DNA of 64,000 bases, from positions 1,528,823-1,592,822 of the forward strand of contig VYZI01000112.1 of NCBI GenBank assembly GCA_013397695.1, given 5' to 3'. The position numbers were made by a program, and so were the translations under genes. Under the pieces are notes generated by a model that was not told the DNA's origin, ran no database searches, and saw only the letters and a list, made by a program, of their open reading frames with translations. This DNA is from Centropus unirufus (Eukaryota; Chordata; Aves; Cuculiformes; Centropidae). Positions 28,341 to 40,769 of this stretch are shown here, piece by piece (position 1 is the stretch's first letter; each line of letters begins with the position of its first letter).

Positions 28341-28378
28341 CAGACCAGTTTCACATAGGCAGACCAGTTTCACATAGG
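28341..28378 (+). repeat. Perfect tandem duplication, 19 bp x 2
   Basis: cagaccagtttcacatagg occurs twice in direct succession, about 120 bp before the 3' end of the CR1 copy. Confidence 0.92.
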
Positions 28379-28498
28379 CAATCTCTATTGCATATCCTTA
28401 CCTAGAGGACCTCGCTGCCATTACATGTATCTTACATGCACTTAAGTGAGATTTTAATGAGCATTTGTGTATATAACTTTAAAAAACAGAAAAATAAA

Positions 28499-29690
28499 AT
28501 CATAGAATCATAGAATGGTTTGAGTTGGAAGGGATCTTAAGGGTCATCTAGTTCTGACCCTCTGCCCTGGGCTGAGACATCATCCCCTTCCAACTTGATC
28601 TTAAACACCTCTGGGGATGGAGCATCCATGACTTTTCTGGGCAACCTGTTCCAGTGCCTCACCACCCTCACAGCAAAAAAGAAAAAACAAAACATTCCTA
28701 ATATCTAATCTAAATCTACTCTCTTCATCTTCAAACCATTACCCTTTGTCCAGTCTCTACATTCTGTGATAAAATGCCCCCCCCCCCCCCATCTTTCCTG
28801 TAGACCCCTTTGACATACTGGAAGGCTGCCATAAGGTTTCTCGAACTTCTCTTCTCTAGGTTAAACAAGCCCAATTCTCTCAAGCCTGTCTTCATGTGGG
28901 AGGTGCTCCAGCCCTCTGGTCATCTTTGTGGCCTGCCACTGGACTTGTTCTAACAGATCCATGTCCATCCTGTGTTAAGGACTCCAGAATTAAATGCAGT
29001 ATTCTAGTTGGGGTCAGACAAGAGATAAGTAGAGGAGAATAATCAAATAATCACCTGCCTCACCTTGCTGGTCACACTTCTTTTGATGCAGGTCAGGATG
29101 AAGATGGCTTTCTGAGTCACAAGTGTGTATCGCTGGTCCATGTTGAGCTTCTTATACACCAGAACCCCCAAGTCCCTCCCTTCAGAGCTACTGTCAATCC
29201 ATTCTCCACCCATCCTGTATTTGTGCTTTGGATGCCCCGACCCAGGTGCAGGACCATGCACTTGGACTTGTTGAACTTCATGAGGTTCATGGAGGCCCAC
29301 CACTCCATCATGTCAAGGTCCCTCTGTATGGTACCCCCTTCCCTCCAGTGGGCCAACCATGCCACGCAGCTTTTTGTCATTGGCAGAGCTGATGAGGGTG
29401 CATTCAGTCCCACTCTCCATATCTCCAACAAAGATGTCAAACACACTGGTCCCAATATCAACCCTGGCAGGATGCCACTCATCACAGTGTCCACTTGGAC
29501 ACTGCGCCATTGACCACAACATTTTGAGTGCAACTATCCAGTCAATTCCTTATCCACCAAGTGGTCCATTTGTCAAATCCATGTTTCTCCAATTCATAGA
29601 TAACAATATTGTCCAGGACAGTGTCAAATGTTTTGCACAAGGCCAGATAGATGATACAGATACAGAGAATAAAGTCATTATATGCTACCA
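28499..29690 (-). mobile_element. CR1 LINE, 5'-truncated, about 1.2 kb, with 3' end intact
   Basis: A non-LTR retrotransposon copy with its 3' end at 28499, where the plus strand starts ATCATAGAATCATAGAATGG, the complement of the CR1 terminal 8-mer repeat. Moving up, it carries the conserved CR1 3' region and then ORF2 reverse-transcriptase sequence read on the minus strand. Frames include DMMEWWASMNLMKFNKSKC (a hallmark CR1 block) near 29.28 kb and CKTFDTVL with HGFDKWTTWWIRN near 29.55-29.65 kb. The frame shifts between these blocks. The position of the catalytic Asp in motif A reads as Ala, and the usual FADD motif is altered to SAND, so the copy is dead. The upstream edge is fuzzy, between about 29660 and 29720. 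It lies inside a GRM8 intron in the same orientation as the gene. Confidence 0.92.
28777..28790. repeat. Poly-C run (14 C) inside the CR1 copy
   Basis: A 14-base C homopolymer (G on the CR1 strand) sits where CR1 copies usually have a short C-rich stretch. It probably expanded by slippage and may be a sequencing-length error. Confidence 0.85.
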
Positions 29691-32229
29691 AAATCAGGCT
29701 GAGCACTGGTTGCACTGGCTGCACTATAACTTTGCTTATAAATAAGCAAGTTAAAAACAAAACCCTCAAAAAAAAGTCAAATTTAGATTTTTCTTTAAGA
29801 AAATGTTGTTTTAAGAGGGAACCTTCCACCACCATCCTTTTTTTTCATGTGACAGGTATTGACCAGCTCTATTGCTGAGGCCATTTGAAGAATAACAATT
29901 GGAAGTGTTTTCTTCTCCCTGCAGTTGATCATGCAGAAACAGCCTGCAAGCATTCTTAAAAATAAATTAGTGCTCTGAGAAAAGAACAGGAACCTAGTTC
30001 TGGGAAAGAGTTTTTTAATATCACTTTCCTTGAACATGAGGAACCTTCTCAGTCCTGCCCAAGATCCATGTGATGACTAGTTTAATGGACTAATTGGATT
30101 TCACAACGAAGCTTTTAATATGCATAACAAACATGCTCTCCCGAATCTGGAGGGTTGTTTTATAGTTACCTAAGTTAAAGTTGACTTTGCCTGTACCAAG
30201 TCCAGTGCTCCATAGCTATTATATTTCTCTCCAATGTGTGTCAGATGCCTTTCATTCCCAACAGTGTTCAGCTTCTCCCCCATTTCACAGCTCAGAGTAA
30301 ATAAAAGGAACACAAGGGATTAAGCACAGCTGCCTTTTGACTTTAAAGGAGCTTTATATTTTTCTTTTTTTCTAAATTAATTAATTTAATAAATCTTAGT
30401 GTTTAATGAAAATATAATCACCGTTACTTGCTTTCAATCATTCTGTTGGTTTAAAGGTGAGTTTCTTTATCTAACCAAGAAGCTGCTGTCTTCAAACACC
30501 TTCATGATGGCCTGCAAAAAAAATGTGCTGGGATAGACCTTCAGCAGACTTCAATTAGGCCAGTAACTTCAGTAGACTTATGCCAACAAGGTCATGACCC
30601 ACACACATATTTAATACTTCTTATGGAGATGACCTGTCACCCTTTATAGTATCCAATATTTTGTTAATTTAAGACTAGAAATTATCATAAGAAGCCTCAT
30701 TTCAGTATGAAAAAAGATGTTTATGGCTTTTTTTAGATTTAATCTTGCCACATTATTTTTAAATGATTTAATCTATTTCCTGTTTCTTAATCAGTGCAAA
30801 AGATGCTATGCATACGACACTGAAGAATGAATGTCTCTAACGCCTCTAAATTCCAACCAGAATAGCCTTTCCTACAAAATACTACCAACACACAAATAAT
30901 ATGTTCTGTTTAGTCCCACACAGACCAAGACCTCTGTTCCATCCACAGGAAAAAAATGACATCTCAATTCTGAAGAATTCACAGTCAAAGCATAAAATAA
31001 AGGAGAGCAGAATATCAACAGAATGCAGAAAATGACATCCTAAAAGCAATAAGACAACATTGATCAGCGTGATAGCCAGCAGCCATAGCATTTCTCTATA
31101 CTGATGCTTTTTGAGAAAATTGTAGCAAAAAGGATTTTAATGAAGCAACTGCAAGAAGAGAGCAGGGCAGTTTTGCATCTATTGCCTGAGCTTTCCTTCC
31201 ATGCATCAGTAGCAGAAACTGAAAGTACAAAGGCAATACCTTCATCACTGACCTCTCAAACAATAACAGAAAACAGAGATTGAGTATCCTGTGATCCTCT
31301 GCTTCTCAGTTTCTAAACAGTGTTTCAAGAAAGTGAAGCACTTAAAATTTTGAGCAAAGTTGGCTTCACCTCAGCAACCTTGTACCTTAATTGACTGTGA
31401 CAGGGGAACAGACAAACTCCCTTGAAATGTAGGGATCAAGTTTATTTCCTTGTCTGAGGGAAAGAGACATACCTAAACCATTCCTGACATATTTATCTAA
31501 CTTGTTTTAAGGAAAAATACTGATAATGCATGTAGTACATTCTACACCAAAGCACTGCAAAATCGTAAATACTTAGATGTAGGTTTTGACATTAGTTTAA
31601 GGTGGTTTTCCACAATAACGCCTATCTTCTTTGCCATCTCTTCATAGCAAGCAGTCAAATCTTTCCGCAATAATAATTCTTAATTTTCAGCACTATATAA
31701 ACAGAAGAATATAACAGTGGTCCTTTGAACACAGTTCCATCCAGGTAATAAAATCACATATAAAATGTCTGAAAGTCTGAACTAGTTCAGAATTGGCAGA
31801 AAATATGTTTTATACTGAGATTTTCAGCACCAGGGGAAGAGTTCTCTCTGCCTATGCTGCTGCTTAGAATGAAGAGTCAATAATTAAATTGCAAATTCTG
31901 TGAGGATACTTAGTAATCTGGCAGGCACAAAACAAGAATGTGGAAGGAGTTGAACCTAGAGAAAATTATACTCAGAAAAAAAAATGGGGGGGGAAGAAAA
32001 ATGAACACGTTCAAAATGAGAGTATTTCAGGAAGTAAGGGATTTTCATATGGACTGAACATACTGAGATTTATTCTACAATACTTGAAGAAGTGACTGAG
32101 GGGAAAGAAAGCTCTTGAGACTTCAAGGGGAAGTATGGAGAAATTGCAAAAGGGAAACCTTGTGGTTATGTTCACTAAAGAGAGGAAAAGAAGTGGCCAA
32201 GGAATGATCAATCATTCACTTTAACTTGA
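29691..32229. other. Intronic stretch between two CR1 copies, nothing recognised
   Basis: Unique-looking AT-rich sequence. Frames of up to 80 codons lack domains. One partial RE1-like string occurs at 31823. Confidence 0.6.
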
Positions 32230-33470
32230 TTTCCCAGAAAAATCCTGAAGGAAATAAACAAGCATATTGCAAAAACACAGAAAAAACAAACAAGACAAAT
32301 AACAGCCAACAGGAATATGTCAACAACAAGCTGTCACATTTCCTTCAGTGTCAAGGATAATAGACATTGTGGATAAGAAACAAGCAGCTAGATATCATTT
32401 ATCTTAACATTAGAAAGATTTTTAACACCTTCTCAAATTACACTCAGTCACAAGCAACCTATTGAAACAGATCTAGGCACACAGGGCTTGGTGAAAATTA
32501 TACCAGAAAAATGTGGGAAGATAAAATTTCTCATTGATTCACTGTCAGAATGGAAGGGGTGGTACAGGGTGGGACCTGGGAAGATCTAGTCTTAGTCTGC
32601 TATTATTCAATACTTGTAATAACCATTGAATGCAGTTTGGATGATTAAAAATAGAGTATATGGTGATCAACGTTGGACAACAACACCAGAAAAGGTTGAA
32701 GCTATGCTGGAAGTCAGGACACTTATTCCAAATGATGCTGCAGAGTGTCTGAAAAAAAGAAAGAGCATGCAGTTTAACAGGGACAACTGACAGGTAGCAT
32801 ATTATGTGGTCAGCAAGGACAGAGAGAGCTGCTCTTCAGACAAAAAAAAAGGTATTTCAGTTCTCTAGTGGTTTTTGATATGTTTAACCAATGCCATGCT
32901 CTTGCAAAAGGAGAAAATGTTGTCCAATGAAATCCAGGTAGGTAAAATAATCTTTGCCCTCTACACTGCATTCATGAATATAGGAAAATATATTTCTTCT
33001 GTACTCTGCACTAGTGAGGTTAGAAGCAGAGCACTTTGTCAAGGTTGATCATTGTGTTTAAGTTTGAAGGGGAATCAAACGGGAAGTCCAGAGAAAATCA
33101 GCAAATATCAGAAGAGTGTGCAGAAAATCTGATCTACGTGGCTAAACCGAACAAATTCAGGTTGTATAGCCTGAAGAAATGACACAGCCTAAGGGGTAAA
33201 AATACAACCTTCAAAACATGAGAATGTGCTTAACATACATAGAATAAAATAAGTAGTAGCAGGCTAAAATTATAGCCATGAGGAGTAAATTCACGTGTTT
33301 ATAAGACAATTCAGAGTGATGAGGTAATTGGAAGACAATTCTTCACAGGCTGTAAAGTGTTCATGCTTGGAGTAACATAAGTATAGAAGATGCTAAATTT
33401 ATGCAAGGGCGAGATAGTCTCTTGAGATCCTTTTAACTGTCTTCTACAATGTTCGATTTCAAGTACTATA
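32230..33470 (+). mobile_element. Heavily decayed CR1 LINE, ORF2 reverse transcriptase to 3' region
   Basis: No long frame survives, but plus-strand translation shows CR1 ORF2 landmarks in the right order with frameshifts and stops between them. These are PEKILKEINKHIAK near 32.23 kb, DIIYLNIRKIFNTFSN near 32.39 kb (equivalent to the motif-A block), a VRMEGVVQGGTWEDLVL block near 32.54 kb (the region before motif B/C), IECSLDD near 32.63 kb, and MQFNRDN near 32.77 kb (the LMKFNK block). From about 33.08 kb come nucleotide matches to the conserved 'gtccagag...' and 'tagcctgaagaa' blocks of the CR1 3' half. It ends near 33.47 kb. Divergence suggests an insertion much older than the 28.5-kb copy. 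Some of the internal part is missing or unrecognisable. Confidence 0.68.
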
Positions 33471-34204
33471 TATTTTCAGCGCAAATTAAGAAAAAAATCC
33501 TAATTAGGCCAGAAAATAAAAAAATTCAATGTATTCTCACAACACTAAAATTCTTTAGATTGACTTTTATGGTTTTACAGGAAACCTATTTAAGAAACCA
33601 TTTTTTAATATTTATAAGAATAAGGTAAATAAGAAATATACATGATCATACTTTTAATGATGCATTTAAAATATTGTTATGGGTAGAGCTGCTGTATTGC
33701 TTTTGATTACAGGGAAAATGTTTCCCTAAGAAATGGTAGGGAAGGAACATCTAAGTAAAAGAAATTAGTACTGTCGCAATAGTAACCTGTCTTCTGCATA
33801 GATGCAAAGGAACGTAAATCCATTTGGGAAGTATTAAGCAGCTTTTATGTAGAAAAAAAGTCTAATCCTATATGTGAATGGAAAGCTCTCTAAGGAATTA
33901 TAGAAACGTTATCCTTACCTACTAATGTGATGCATGACCTGAAGCAAAATAACATCCTAAATAAGCAGCTACGTTTAAAAACTTTCTAAAGATACATACG
34001 GTCTTTCATTCAGTCAGGAAACAGAGAGCAGGAGTCTAGTTGCTAGAATACCTCCCAGCATATGCTCAAGGCATACAAAAAAATGTCCCTTTGAGGGGAT
34101 TACTAGCAAATCAAATGAAATAAACTAACAATAGTCAGAAAACTTAGGAAGCAATGGATGAAGGAGATCTCAGGAGGGCTCCTCTGGCCTCACCTTTGAA
34201 TAAA

Positions 34205-34590
34205 TGATGGAAAATCAGTCTGTTCAGCTCATCTGCTTCAACCAGCCCACAGTGCTGGTGATTACCCAGCCCCCCAGGCAACACAGCCCAGTACTTAATT
34301 ATCCTCATTATTAGAATCTTCCAGCATTTCTGCATTAAATCTTTCTTACTGTAATTCAAAGCCATTATTTTTCCTACTAGAAAAATAAACTATATAAGTA
34401 ACAGTTTGCTCTTTTCCTGAATAATCTTTTCTGTATTGAAGGAAATTAAGTTAAATCCCCTCAGTTCAGTCTTGTCCGGACCAACTAATCCTAGTTTGCT
34501 CAACCTCTCCCTACAGGTGTACTTTTAAGGTGACTGACCATCATCGTTGCTTGCAGCTGAACTCTTTCCAACTGTTCTGCTTCTGGAAAT
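34205..34590 (-). mobile_element. Old CR1-like LINE 3'-region fragment
   Basis: The plus strand carries the complement of the CR1 3' half in the usual order: a block ending in 'ttaattatcctcattattag', then 'tttcttactgtaattcaaagccat', then a 'cagtctt...ccggactaa'-like block, 'ctcaacctctccctacaggt' and 'tgaactctttccaactgt'. Similar strings occur in that order in amniote CR1 consensus sequences as I remember them. There is no terminal 8-mer repeat, and divergence is high, so it is an ancient copy. Subfamily cannot be set by eye. Confidence 0.6.
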
Positions 34591-37500
34591 GAAGTCACAG
34601 TTCTGTCAATGAGGTCATAGCACAGGGAAAGAGAACAGATGGATTACATCACAAGCCTAGGAGTCCATTACTGCAATGGACTCTGGAGATGCAAATCTCA
34701 GTTAACCATTCCAAAGCCATTGTGGACCTTTATGCTTATGCTTTCCATAAAGGGATTTTGCTTTAATTCATGGAGTTGCTGGAAACATTACTGTAATCTT
34801 TTCTATTTGATCCAATCATTCCAGCACATCCTATTGTCTTACTCAACCCTAAATCTGTTTACTGTGAGCTGAAATTATGATGAGATGAACTATGTATTCT
34901 TCGTTCCTTGTCTTAAGATATATGATTACAATATCACGACTAAAATCAGTTGATGCCATTTTGGAATTGTGGAAACTAATTCACTCCCTGTCCTTAAATA
35001 TTTTTTTTAAAAAAAAAAACAAACATGTTTGGGGAATTAGCAGGATGAAAAGTCCTGGATAAATATTAGATGACTGTCCAAAAGAAATGAAATTAATAAC
35101 ACTGCAAGATGAAGAGAAAATGCAACAAATTAAATAGAAAAAAATAATGACATAATAATATCCTGCTAACTTCTGGTTATTCTCTTTCATCATATCACAA
35201 CCACTGAATGTTACTTTCTTTTTCTATCTAATGATTTTTAATTTAGTAGTAGACTTCCATTATACAACACAAATGAACAATAACTATAGTCATCTAATCT
35301 ACCATTGTTGCTTTTGAGCATGAACATCTTGCTTCTAGGTTTAAAGGGCAGCTCAATCTTCCAATTATAATACATGTATCAATTTCTGTGGGGAACATAG
35401 GAAAGATGGAAAAGAATGGGAAGAAAGATACTGATACTCCATGGTTCACACTAGTACCTCACAAAGCAATTCACTGCAGACTTACTGCCAGCCATGCATG
35501 ATCCGGACTACATGCTATGCCCAGTAGCTTTTTGTCTATGCTAAAAGTCACAACACTAGCAGGTACCAGGGGAGCAGCTAACCATGTGCTAAAGTCCCAT
35601 GTATGAATGCAAAACTCTCCAGGAATAAACTTAAGAGCTCCTGCTTTTTATTATTTACAAAGGGTGGTCAAAAAACTATACCATATCTACCATCAACTCA
35701 AGAATTCTGTGACAAATTCACAGATAAGCGTGCAACTACAACCCAAGGCTTCATGTGAGAAACTTGACTTTCACTCAGTTGACAAGGTGAGAAAAAATCC
35801 CTATTCATGCCAAGAAGAGGCTGTTGCATTGGCAATCTGGTATCATTATAATGAAGAACAAATGATTATACAAGTTAAGGATATTTTCTTAGCAGCTCTC
35901 TTTTTCTGATTTTCTGTTTTTATCTAGAGAATCATTCAAGATGTATGTTTCATTGACAAAGGGAAAAAAAAAGTCTATTAGGGCCAACAAAGTTAAAAGC
36001 CTCAGGAGAAAGATGAGTTGTCATTCTTGGGTACTTCAAAGGTCATTGTATCTTGAATCCAAGTTCTCTTTTGATTTTTCAGTCATGTCTGAAATAACAT
36101 CTGTTCTACTACAAGCACATATCAGAATCATTTAATCTTTTTTTAACATCTGTTTATTTGTCCTCCATTGCAATTTTTTTTAATGAATAAAACAAATTGT
36201 AAATTTTCAAAATCAAAACATTCCAGTTTTATTACACATTTTATGTATTTTCTTGCCTTGTCTAGAATTTTCATCCACAGTAGCCTGTTATGTCTTCAGT
36301 CTAGCACTTTTCTTAGTAACTACATGTCTCATATAAACCTCAGATTCTGGCAGTAAAGAAGAAATCCTGAATCAGAGGTAATGTCCTGCAAAGATAACGC
36401 TGGCTTTGTAAAACCTAAGCAGTCTTTCAAATATCATAATCTCTTTCTAATTGCAGCCCTATGTAGAAAACAGGAACGCAGCAGGGTAATTTTGAAAAGA
36501 ATAGAAGAACTTAAAACACTTTTATACGTTTCATCAAATTTTTTTAGCACAGCATCAGCAATTTTCAGGCAGATAACATTTATGGACTGTATGGTTGGAC
36601 TTTACTACCCTATTACATATGGGTAGAATACCTTGCAGGCAGTATGATTGTCGTATTTAGTTCATATATATATATTTATAAATATACAGCACTAAGTGCC
36701 CCTGTTGTGTATTTCACTGCAGTCTGTTCTTCTGTTAAAAAGGGGCTTAGATTCAGCATTTTGAAAACATCTATCAATTAGGTAACACAAGGTTAGGTAA
36801 CATTAGGTTACCTATCAATAGGTAACACAAGAAAAAAAGAGGCTCTCTGGCTTCTTTAATGAAATATAGTGGCCTACAGCAAAGTTTGAAACTTATTTGG
36901 TTCAGCTACAGAAAACATCAGAAACTTCTTGAATTGTTTTCTTTTACTATGTCACAAGAAAGGAAACTAACACGCTTTGAAGCTATTCCTTCCAAAAAGA
37001 ATTGTCTAACGTCAGTGTTGATGGTTTCCTTTTGGATTAGATACATAATTTGCAAAATTCCTAGAAAATAAGAGAAATCAAATACTGATTCAAACCTTTT
37101 TGTGATAGGGCCGCCTGAAGGGAAAGAAACTGTTGATGTGGTGTTCCCAATTTTTACTAGTCCACCAAACACTGTGCTTAGGGCTGCTGCTGATTATGGC
37201 TGTCTCTCTGATAGTTCATCACATCAGTATGATTTTAATTTATGGTTTTCTTAGTCATAAATCAAAACCATTACAGAAAAAGGGATGCCCCTGAGTCATT
37301 TATATCCTCAATGCATACAATCCATAAATCTGAAAGTTTGTGCATCCTATTCCTCCTAAGAGAATATTAAAAGTATGTTATTGTAAAATTTATCTTGTAA
37401 TTCAACAGAACTCGCATACACTGGTGAAAAAAAACCAACAAATCAAACACAAGTCAATTCTGTCTTAAAATTTTTACTATTTCCACTTGAAACATACAGT

Positions 37501-39929
37501 GTTTTGATATGCTTTGCTTTTTATTAAGGAACAACATCACATAAATGTATACCCACTGAAGTTTTTAAACTGCATCAGCTAAATACCTGAGATTCTGATA
37601 GACCAAAATAATTGTTAAACTTGAAATAACATCTGAGAATTCTTTGAACAATGTATTAAAAAGGATTTTTTTTTAAAAAAGTAAAAATATCAGCTTTTAA
37701 ATCTCTTAAACATTTCATTTTTTCTTTTTCCAACTGTTTTTAGGCTTCAAAATATAGATTTTTTTAAAAGGTGAAAGAATTCCATTTAAAAAACGAACCA
37801 GAGTAAACTGAATGGGTTCTTAAGGAAAGGAAACTGAGAAACTTGTTATAAAAACTTTGGGACTGGGACAATTTCCATTTACGGCCACTGACAAAAGCCA
37901 TTGGTCAACATCTCAATCTAGCCCTTATTAAAACAAGTGCAATATAGAACACAGTTTCTAAGAGAGAGATTTCATTATTAATAATAAAAGAAAGTGGATC
38001 TCAAATCATAAGTGCCAGGAAAAGCAAGCTTGTTTTTAACTACTTTTCTCCTACAGAGATTTCATGGTTGAGAGCTCAAATTTGTTAAACCCACACATTT
38101 CTAGGGAACTTCTACTTGTGACCTGGTATGCAAAATACCCTTGCAATATGAATAAAACATAACTTCGCAGAATGTTACCTTTTCCTGGGTTCTTAGTCAT
38201 TATATAGAGCAGAATAGGTTTTGGAAGAAAGGATTTTAGCTATCATAGTTTCTTGAAAAATAAGTTATCGTCTTCTACAGATGAAAAAAAACAAGAAAAT
38301 GAAGAGAGCCAACAACAGAAAAAAATGACAGTTAATGTGTAGTCAATGATCAGAACTCTAGGGCAATTATTTTTTCCTTCAAGACATCAAAATAATTTAG
38401 GGTCTGGTTATTTCAAGACCATTAAGATCATTTAAAGTTGGTCAACCTTACAAAGTACAAGGTCTTTAAAAGGGGTGTAATTTTACATTGTCAGAATCAC
38501 GTAAATATTTAAATTTTGAAGATCACGTTTCTTTTTAAATTTAGCTTCTATACCATATCTTGCATCATTGTCACACAATTATCACAGAAGAATTGCTATT
38601 TAGTACTGATCAGTAGTTCCTACAGCTGGAAGCTATAGCTCCTTCAGAGGAAATCCGAAAGGTCAGACTGCCTAAAGGAGAGCCCTAATGTTACTGAGGA
38701 CTACAGGGAGAAGCCAGTTCTGTTGAGCATGTAAGCTTATGCATGTGAAAAAAAGATATGAAGAAAGAGCCAAAGAACACTCTAACACATCCATTCTTCA
38801 GAGTTAACAAGATATGTCCTTAGATAAATCCTTTCCTGTTCGCTTTGTGGTCAATGTGGTTAGCATGGTGTGCTTTCAGTATTCTCAGTAGCAGCCAATC
38901 TAATCTTACTTCAGGGAAGTACACAGGCTGAAATAATGGGACTGAAAAGCTACAGGCTTAATGAAAAATTTAGCAGTCCAGAAAGGGTAGAAAAAGGCAG
39001 ATTGGAGCAGAATTAAAATTTAAGCAAATTCTAAGGTAGCTTTTAGCTACTACTATGTAACTGTTATATTTATACTAACATCTGTGCAAAATATGTGTAC
39101 CAGTTTTTCAGCTCAATGAAAAATGGATTTTCAGAAAATTGTACATTTATGAAGATCTGGAATATACACCATAATAGTTAGGTTTAGATAAAGGTCTCAA
39201 TCTAGAATACTCCAGAAATCACTGTTTAGTATTAACCTTTAAACTTGTTGAACCTTTTAGTTTTTTAACTTTCATGCCTTTCAATAGTCAGATATCAGTT
39301 TAGTGGAGGGAGATAATGCTGCCACACAGTCTGTTACACACTCTTCTTTTGGCAGAATTTTTTCTATTTGGGCAAAAAAAATTAATAACTGAGTCCTTGC
39401 CGAGTACTTATAGGAAATAAATGGTAGATATGGTAAAGTGGTTTAACCGCTGTGACTGCAAATGGGGAGCTATCATATGTGTTACTGTGGATAGCACTCA
39501 GATAATTATTGCAAAGCAGTCTCAACATGACAATCATTTGTAAATATTTACCGCACTGTCTTAGTTACCCTTCTTCAGGAAGAGGAGTACTACTCTCACA
39601 TGAAAAAACACAGATGCTTGCAACCTGCTTTTTGTGGTTTGATTAAAATCATTGCATATCTCCTTTTGGTGAATCTTTGGTCATCAGTTTACACTGTTGC
39701 CTGTTTCATCAAGCCTTAGCAAAATAACACTTGATATTTCACATTTGCAGAGCTTGCCCTCTTCTGCGATGGCCAGCTTCTAGTGAGGACCACCTCTGTC
39801 TGGTTGTTCCTGATCCCAGACCCATGTGTTGCTGACTCCAGTTCCTGAATCAAACTCCCTTCTAGCAGTGGGCCTTTGCCTCTTGTCTGCTCTGCAGCAT
39901 TTGTGGTAAATTATAGTCATCAAGGCATG
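34591..39929. other. Intronic stretch, no gene or interspersed repeat recognised
   Basis: AT-rich sequence with homopolymer junctions, a short TA-rich run at 36663-36686 and a small repeated ggtaacacaag motif at about 36782-36830. Open frames here (up to 100 codons, for example 35607-35909) have no signal peptide or domain I can identify. Confidence 0.6.
35001..35019. repeat. T8-A11 palindromic homopolymer junction
   Basis: Eight T followed directly by eleven A, a self-complementary element. A similar T9-A6 junction lies at about 37666-37680. Confidence 0.85.
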
Positions 39930-40173
39930 GAGTGGGGGCACAATCTAAAATATTTATATATACTTTATTGCTTTCTAGTTATTTTAATTATCATCATTAT
40001 TTTATTATCATAACTCCATTAAAGCTCTAGTTTTAGTTTCCATCCCACAGGTCTTCTGCCTCCCATTTTCCTCTCCCCTTTCCCTGCAGGGTGGAAGGGG
40101 AAATGCATTTTGGAAATTCAACTGCATGGTTTTAGCTGCTGAGATTTAGCTGAGTGGGGCTAAAGCATGACAG
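39930..40173 (+). repeat. LTR-like fragment, probably an old avian endogenous-retrovirus solo LTR (3' part)
   Basis: An AT-rich 'tattgctttctagttatttt' stretch and 'taactccattaaagctctag' are followed by a pyrimidine-rich block, a GC-richer 'cctgcaggg...ggaagggg' block and a terminal 'tgagtggggctaaagcatga' plus ca. This order resembles the 3' half of a common bird ERVL-type LTR that I recall. The left border is unclear, and no retroviral genes are nearby. It is a diverged remnant. Confidence 0.5.
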
Positions 40174-40763
40174 GCAGCAGTTAGAAACATTTCCTAAGGA
40201 GGGGTAAATTGCTGTGCCTCTGGTTTCTTCTGCTAATCAGTAATAAGGAATTACACTAATCCTAGTTAACTATACACAGAAACTCCAAATTATCTCCTTA
40301 TAGTTAAGTAATATTTTTATTGTAGTAGTTCATCATCTCAGTGTTTCAAATACACCAGAAGTGGCTAAGAAAGTCCAAGCTTCTCTTTTACTTACCACAC
40401 TTCCCTCTCCTTACATTATTTGAAATACCTGGCCAATATATAGATCATTGTGTCTGACACCCTCTTTTGAAGAATAAGTTACTATTTCCCTGCCTAACTC
40501 AGTAATCAGCCTGTGGAATATCAGATATGGAACAATATTAAAATATCATTTAAAGAAACAGGTAAATACACAACCCACCCTCATTTAAAATATAAAGAAT
40601 TTGGTTCTGTTTATTGTGCTGTCTTTTACTGTCAAGAAGAGAATGGAAGAGCTTTCTTCTGTCAACTGACAAAGAATAAACCATCAATATTTTTATAAGT
40701 GTTTTGAAATAATGTAATACTCAAATGAGTATTCTCCAATGTCACCATTAAAATCAAACTAGT

Positions 40764-40769
40764 ACTTAC
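40764..40769 (-). other. GRM8: Splice donor after the 137-bp GRM8 exon
   Basis: The minus strand reads CACCTAAAT|gtaagtact. The last exon base is T rather than the usual G, but the intronic gtaagt is consensus. Phase 0 matches the next acceptor. Confidence 0.88.

Larger units (their letters stand above)
22087..40769 (-). other. GRM8: Complete GRM8 intron between flytrap exon and cysteine-rich/TM exon (18,683 bp)
   Basis: Both ends are canonical (gtaagt...cag) and phase 0. Contents seen: a 47-bp direct-repeat pair at 24.3 and 25.5 kb, a tandem duplication at 28.34 kb, a CR1 LINE at 28.5-29.7 kb (same strand as the gene), a decayed CR1 at 32.2-33.5 kb (opposite strand), an older CR1-like piece at 34.2-34.6 kb (same strand) and an LTR-like patch near 40 kb. 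Open frames here are either LINE remnants or lack any recognisable domain. I saw no other exon with conserved mGluR sequence. Confidence 0.85.

Noticed and set aside
29223..29745. Plus-strand frames of 96 and 128 codons
   Set aside because: They are the antisense of the CR1 reverse-transcriptase region, open by chance.
4242..39785. 17-bp string gatggccagcttctagt shared between about 4.24 and 39.77 kb
   Set aside because: Flanks do not match; near the level expected by chance over all pairs in 64 kb.
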